6,977 bases of DNA from Candidatus Gerdarchaeota archaeon (lineage in GTDB: Archaea > Asgardarchaeota > Heimdallarchaeia > JABLTI01), in NCBI GenBank assembly GCA_016840945.1, contig JAEORJ010000014.1, positions 1-6,977 on the forward strand, read 5' to 3'. Numbering within the stretch: the first letter of the stretch is position 1; each line of letters begins with the position of its first letter. The position numbers and the translations under genes are program-made. The notes beneath the pieces were generated by a model. The model did not search any database, was not told the origin of the DNA, and saw only the letters and a list, made by a program, of their open reading frames with translations. Of the stretch, positions 5,360 to 6,977 are shown in pieces.

Positions 5360-6697
5360 ATGTTAGAGGAAATTAAAGAAATAAATCCTGTAAGCAAACG
5401 AAAAAGAATACCTGCAAGAACAATCATCCTATGGATCAGTCAGCAATTGTCACTCCTAGGTTCAACCTTAACATCTTTTGTACTTTTATGGTGGGTCTCT
5501 GAAACAACAAGAAGCGAGTTCATATTGGGTATTGCCACTTTAATGAATTTCATACCTTATCTCATTGTTGCACCTATTTCAGGCGTATTGATTGATACTG
5601 TTGATAGAAAAAAAATGCTTTTTATAGTTGATTTTTTACAAGCAGTATTTACTACAATATTAGTAGTAATTTTTTATTGTTTTAATGGTAATCATATAAC
5701 TAATCTTAACTACCTCTTAATTTCAGTTATCATTCTCTTAGGTTTAAGAGGTATAACACAGGTCTTTCATGAAATTACTATAACCTCGATTATTCCATTT
5801 CTTGTTGAAGATGAATTCATTAGCCAATTTAATAGTGTAACATTCTTAGGTGGTGGGATAGCTAGAATTATTGGTGTGATTCTTTTAAATTTCATTCCCA
5901 TTGAGACAATTTTATGGATCGATCTTGGTACTTTTCTATTAACAATTGTACCATTAGTATATTCTAAAATACCTAGAAATAATGAAGCAAATCAGCCTAA
6001 GATTTCTTTTATGAAACAAATAAAAGAGGGATTATCTACCATTAAAGGGATTCAAGGACTCCTTCCTACAATTCTCATGGTCCCTTTGGTTAATTTCTTC
6101 TTTTCACCTATGATGGCTCTTCTGCCATTATTTGTTATCAATGTGCATCTGGGTTCAGAAAGTAATTATGCTTTAGTTGTCATTTTATGGCAAGTAAGCA
6201 TCATTATTAGTAGTACATTTATGTGTTTCTTTAAGGGATTTAGAAATAAGATTAAGGTTTCAGTAATTTCCATATGCCTATTGTTCGTTATTCAATCAAT
6301 AGTTATATTCATTCCCAGTACTGCAGAACTGAGATTTCTATTCATTGGCATAATCCTCTTTTGTGCTATGTTCTTCAATCCCATTGCTAATATCTCATTT
6401 TTTACTGCTATACAATTAGTTGTGCCAAAAGAAAGATTAGGTCGTGTAACTTCCACAGTGTTCTTTATAGCCAATGCTATAACACCAATAGGTATTTTTG
6501 TTTCGGGTTTATTGGGAGAATACATAGTATTAAACTGGCTATTTGTTGGTTCAGGTATATTAGGTGTTCTCTCAATCTTAGCCCTTTATTTTTTTACGAA
6601 ATCAAAAACTCTTGATTTGACAATTAGAAATAATTCGACTGATAAGACTTGCTGTAAAAGAAATATTGTAGAAAAAAATGAGGAGCTATTTTTATGA
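5360..6697 (+). CDS. MFS transporter, DHA3-like drug/small-molecule exporter
   Basis: This 445-residue integral membrane protein has about twelve hydrophobic helices, roughly 21-45, 53-75, 87-108, 117-138, 160-178, 183-200, 235-258, 268-290, 298-318, 325-348, 362-385 and 391-412. It is a typical major facilitator of the proton-coupled exporter kind. The loop between helices 2 and 3 has the MFS motif A in the form SGVLIDTVDRKK (74-85). The related loop between helices 8 and 9 is FKGFRNKIK (291-299). The N-terminus is short and basic, and the C-terminal tail (about 414-445) is polar with a CC pair at 431-432. Similarity in pattern is to macrolide/tetracycline-type MFS efflux pumps; the real substrate is unknown. 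The next gene starts inside its stop codon (ATGA), so the two are translationally coupled. A divergent winged-helix regulator and operator-like repeats upstream suggest induction by the exported compound. Confidence 0.88.
   Translation: MLEEIKEINPVSKRKRIPARTIILWISQQLSLLGSTLTSFVLLWWVSETTRSEFILGIATLMNFIPYLIVAPISGVLIDTVDRKKMLFIVDFLQAVFTTILVVIFYCFNGNHITNLNYLLISVIILLGLRGITQVFHEITITSIIPFLVEDEFISQFNSVTFLGGGIARIIGVILLNFIPIETILWIDLGTFLLTIVPLVYSKIPRNNEANQPKISFMKQIKEGLSTIKGIQGLLPTILMVPLVNFFFSPMMALLPLFVINVHLGSESNYALVVILWQVSIIISSTFMCFFKGFRNKIKVSVISICLLFVIQSIVIFIPSTAELRFLFIGIILFCAMFFNPIANISFFTAIQLVVPKERLGRVTSTVFFIANAITPIGIFVSGLLGEYIVLNWLFVGSGILGVLSILALYFFTKSKTLDLTIRNNSTDKTCCKRNIVEKNEELFL
6680..6685 (+). 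promoter_or_regulatory. Ribosome binding site GAGGAG inside the MFS gene end
   Basis: GAGGAG, 8 bases before the ATG at 6694, lies within the last codons of the MFS gene. It supports independent initiation at the ATGA overlap. Confidence 0.75.
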
Positions 6698-6977
6698 ATA
6701 AAATAATTGATAATGATGTAATATTAACAAAATTAAGCCCTTTACTTGAGATGGAATTTATCCTAAATTTAAGTGGTAATAAAGAACGAAGTGATTTTCT
6801 CTATCAGTCAAATAAAGGAGAACATAATGAAATAATTATTTGGAATGGTGAAAAAAGAGTATTAACTGATAAATTATCCTCTACGTTAATGGTCATACAT
6901 CCAACTAAGCCAATAATTGCTTATATTCAAGACACTAACGGTAATGAGGATTATTATCTTTTAAAGTATGATTACCA
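6694..6977 (+). CDS. N-terminal beta-propeller part of a probable S9 (prolyl oligopeptidase-like) peptidase, 3' partial
   Basis: The frame is open to the right edge and gives 94 residues of an incomplete protein. It begins with a short helix (VILTKLSPLLEM) and then shows propeller-type strands: DFLYQSNKGEHNEIIIWNG (34-52), KRVLTDKLSSTLMVIHPTKP (54-73) and IIAYIQDTNGNEDYYLL (74-90). The pattern 'strand, HP-x-KP, IAYxQDxxGNExY' is typical of the first blades of S9 prolyl oligopeptidase and acylaminoacyl-peptidase relatives, whose alpha/beta-hydrolase domain would lie beyond the window. That catalytic part is not seen, so a non-enzymatic TolB/WD40-like propeller is possible. The start is firm: ATGA overlap with the MFS stop and GAGGAG 8 bases upstream. 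There is no signal peptide, so a cytoplasmic location is expected. Confidence 0.7.
   Translation, partial: MNKIIDNDVILTKLSPLLEMEFILNLSGNKERSDFLYQSNKGEHNEIIIWNGEKRVLTDKLSSTLMVIHPTKPIIAYIQDTNGNEDYYLLKYDY

Noticed and set aside
6292..6525. 77-codon open frame on the minus strand
   Set aside because: Antisense to MFS helices 9-11 and without start signals.

Overview
The window is strongly AT-rich, protein-dense and most likely archaeal. TATA-box-like elements sit about 25 bases upstream of plausible transcript starts. Ribosome binding sites are of the GGTG(A) and GGAG kinds, and gene ends on the minus strand carry pyrimidine/T tracts instead of hairpins. One protein is an exported surface protein with two Ig-like repeats, a C-terminal membrane anchor and a basic tail, a layout common in Asgard (Promethearchaeota: Loki-, Heimdall- and relatives) genomes. 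Assignment to Asgard archaea is an inference; 'AT-rich archaeon' is the safer statement. No RNA gene, mobile element, CRISPR array or rRNA was seen.

Layout. (1) 2-1353, plus strand: the end of a zinc-free MDR-type NAD(P)H oxidoreductase, cut by the left edge, followed 26 bases later by a single-domain rhodanese; probably one transcript. (2) 1382-2908, minus strand: a three-helix membrane protein with an internal 100-residue-offset duplication, and the two-repeat anchored surface protein. Each has its own promoter-like element, and each is followed by a near-identical pyrimidine-rich terminator-like tract. (3) 3086-4360, plus strand: a stand-alone HxxxDG acyltransferase of the condensation-domain/PapA/BAHD superfamily. 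(4) 4438-6977: a divergent cassette with a winged-helix regulator on the minus strand, and on the plus strand an MFS drug-type exporter that overlaps by ATGA a serine peptidase S9-like beta-propeller protein cut by the right edge.

The most informative stretch is the 133-base divergent promoter at 5227-5359. It holds two copies of the inverted repeat TTTTTCA-N3-TGAAAAA, centred 54 bases apart. One copy lies just downstream of each of two opposed TATA-like elements, where a bound repressor would block both transcripts. The simplest reading is an autoregulated local repressor controlling an exporter plus a peptidase/acyl-hydrolase-like enzyme, which resembles a self-resistance or small-molecule/peptide-handling unit. 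The nearby HxxxDG acyltransferase could belong to the same chemistry, but it is convergent with the regulator gene and shares no visible operator with it.
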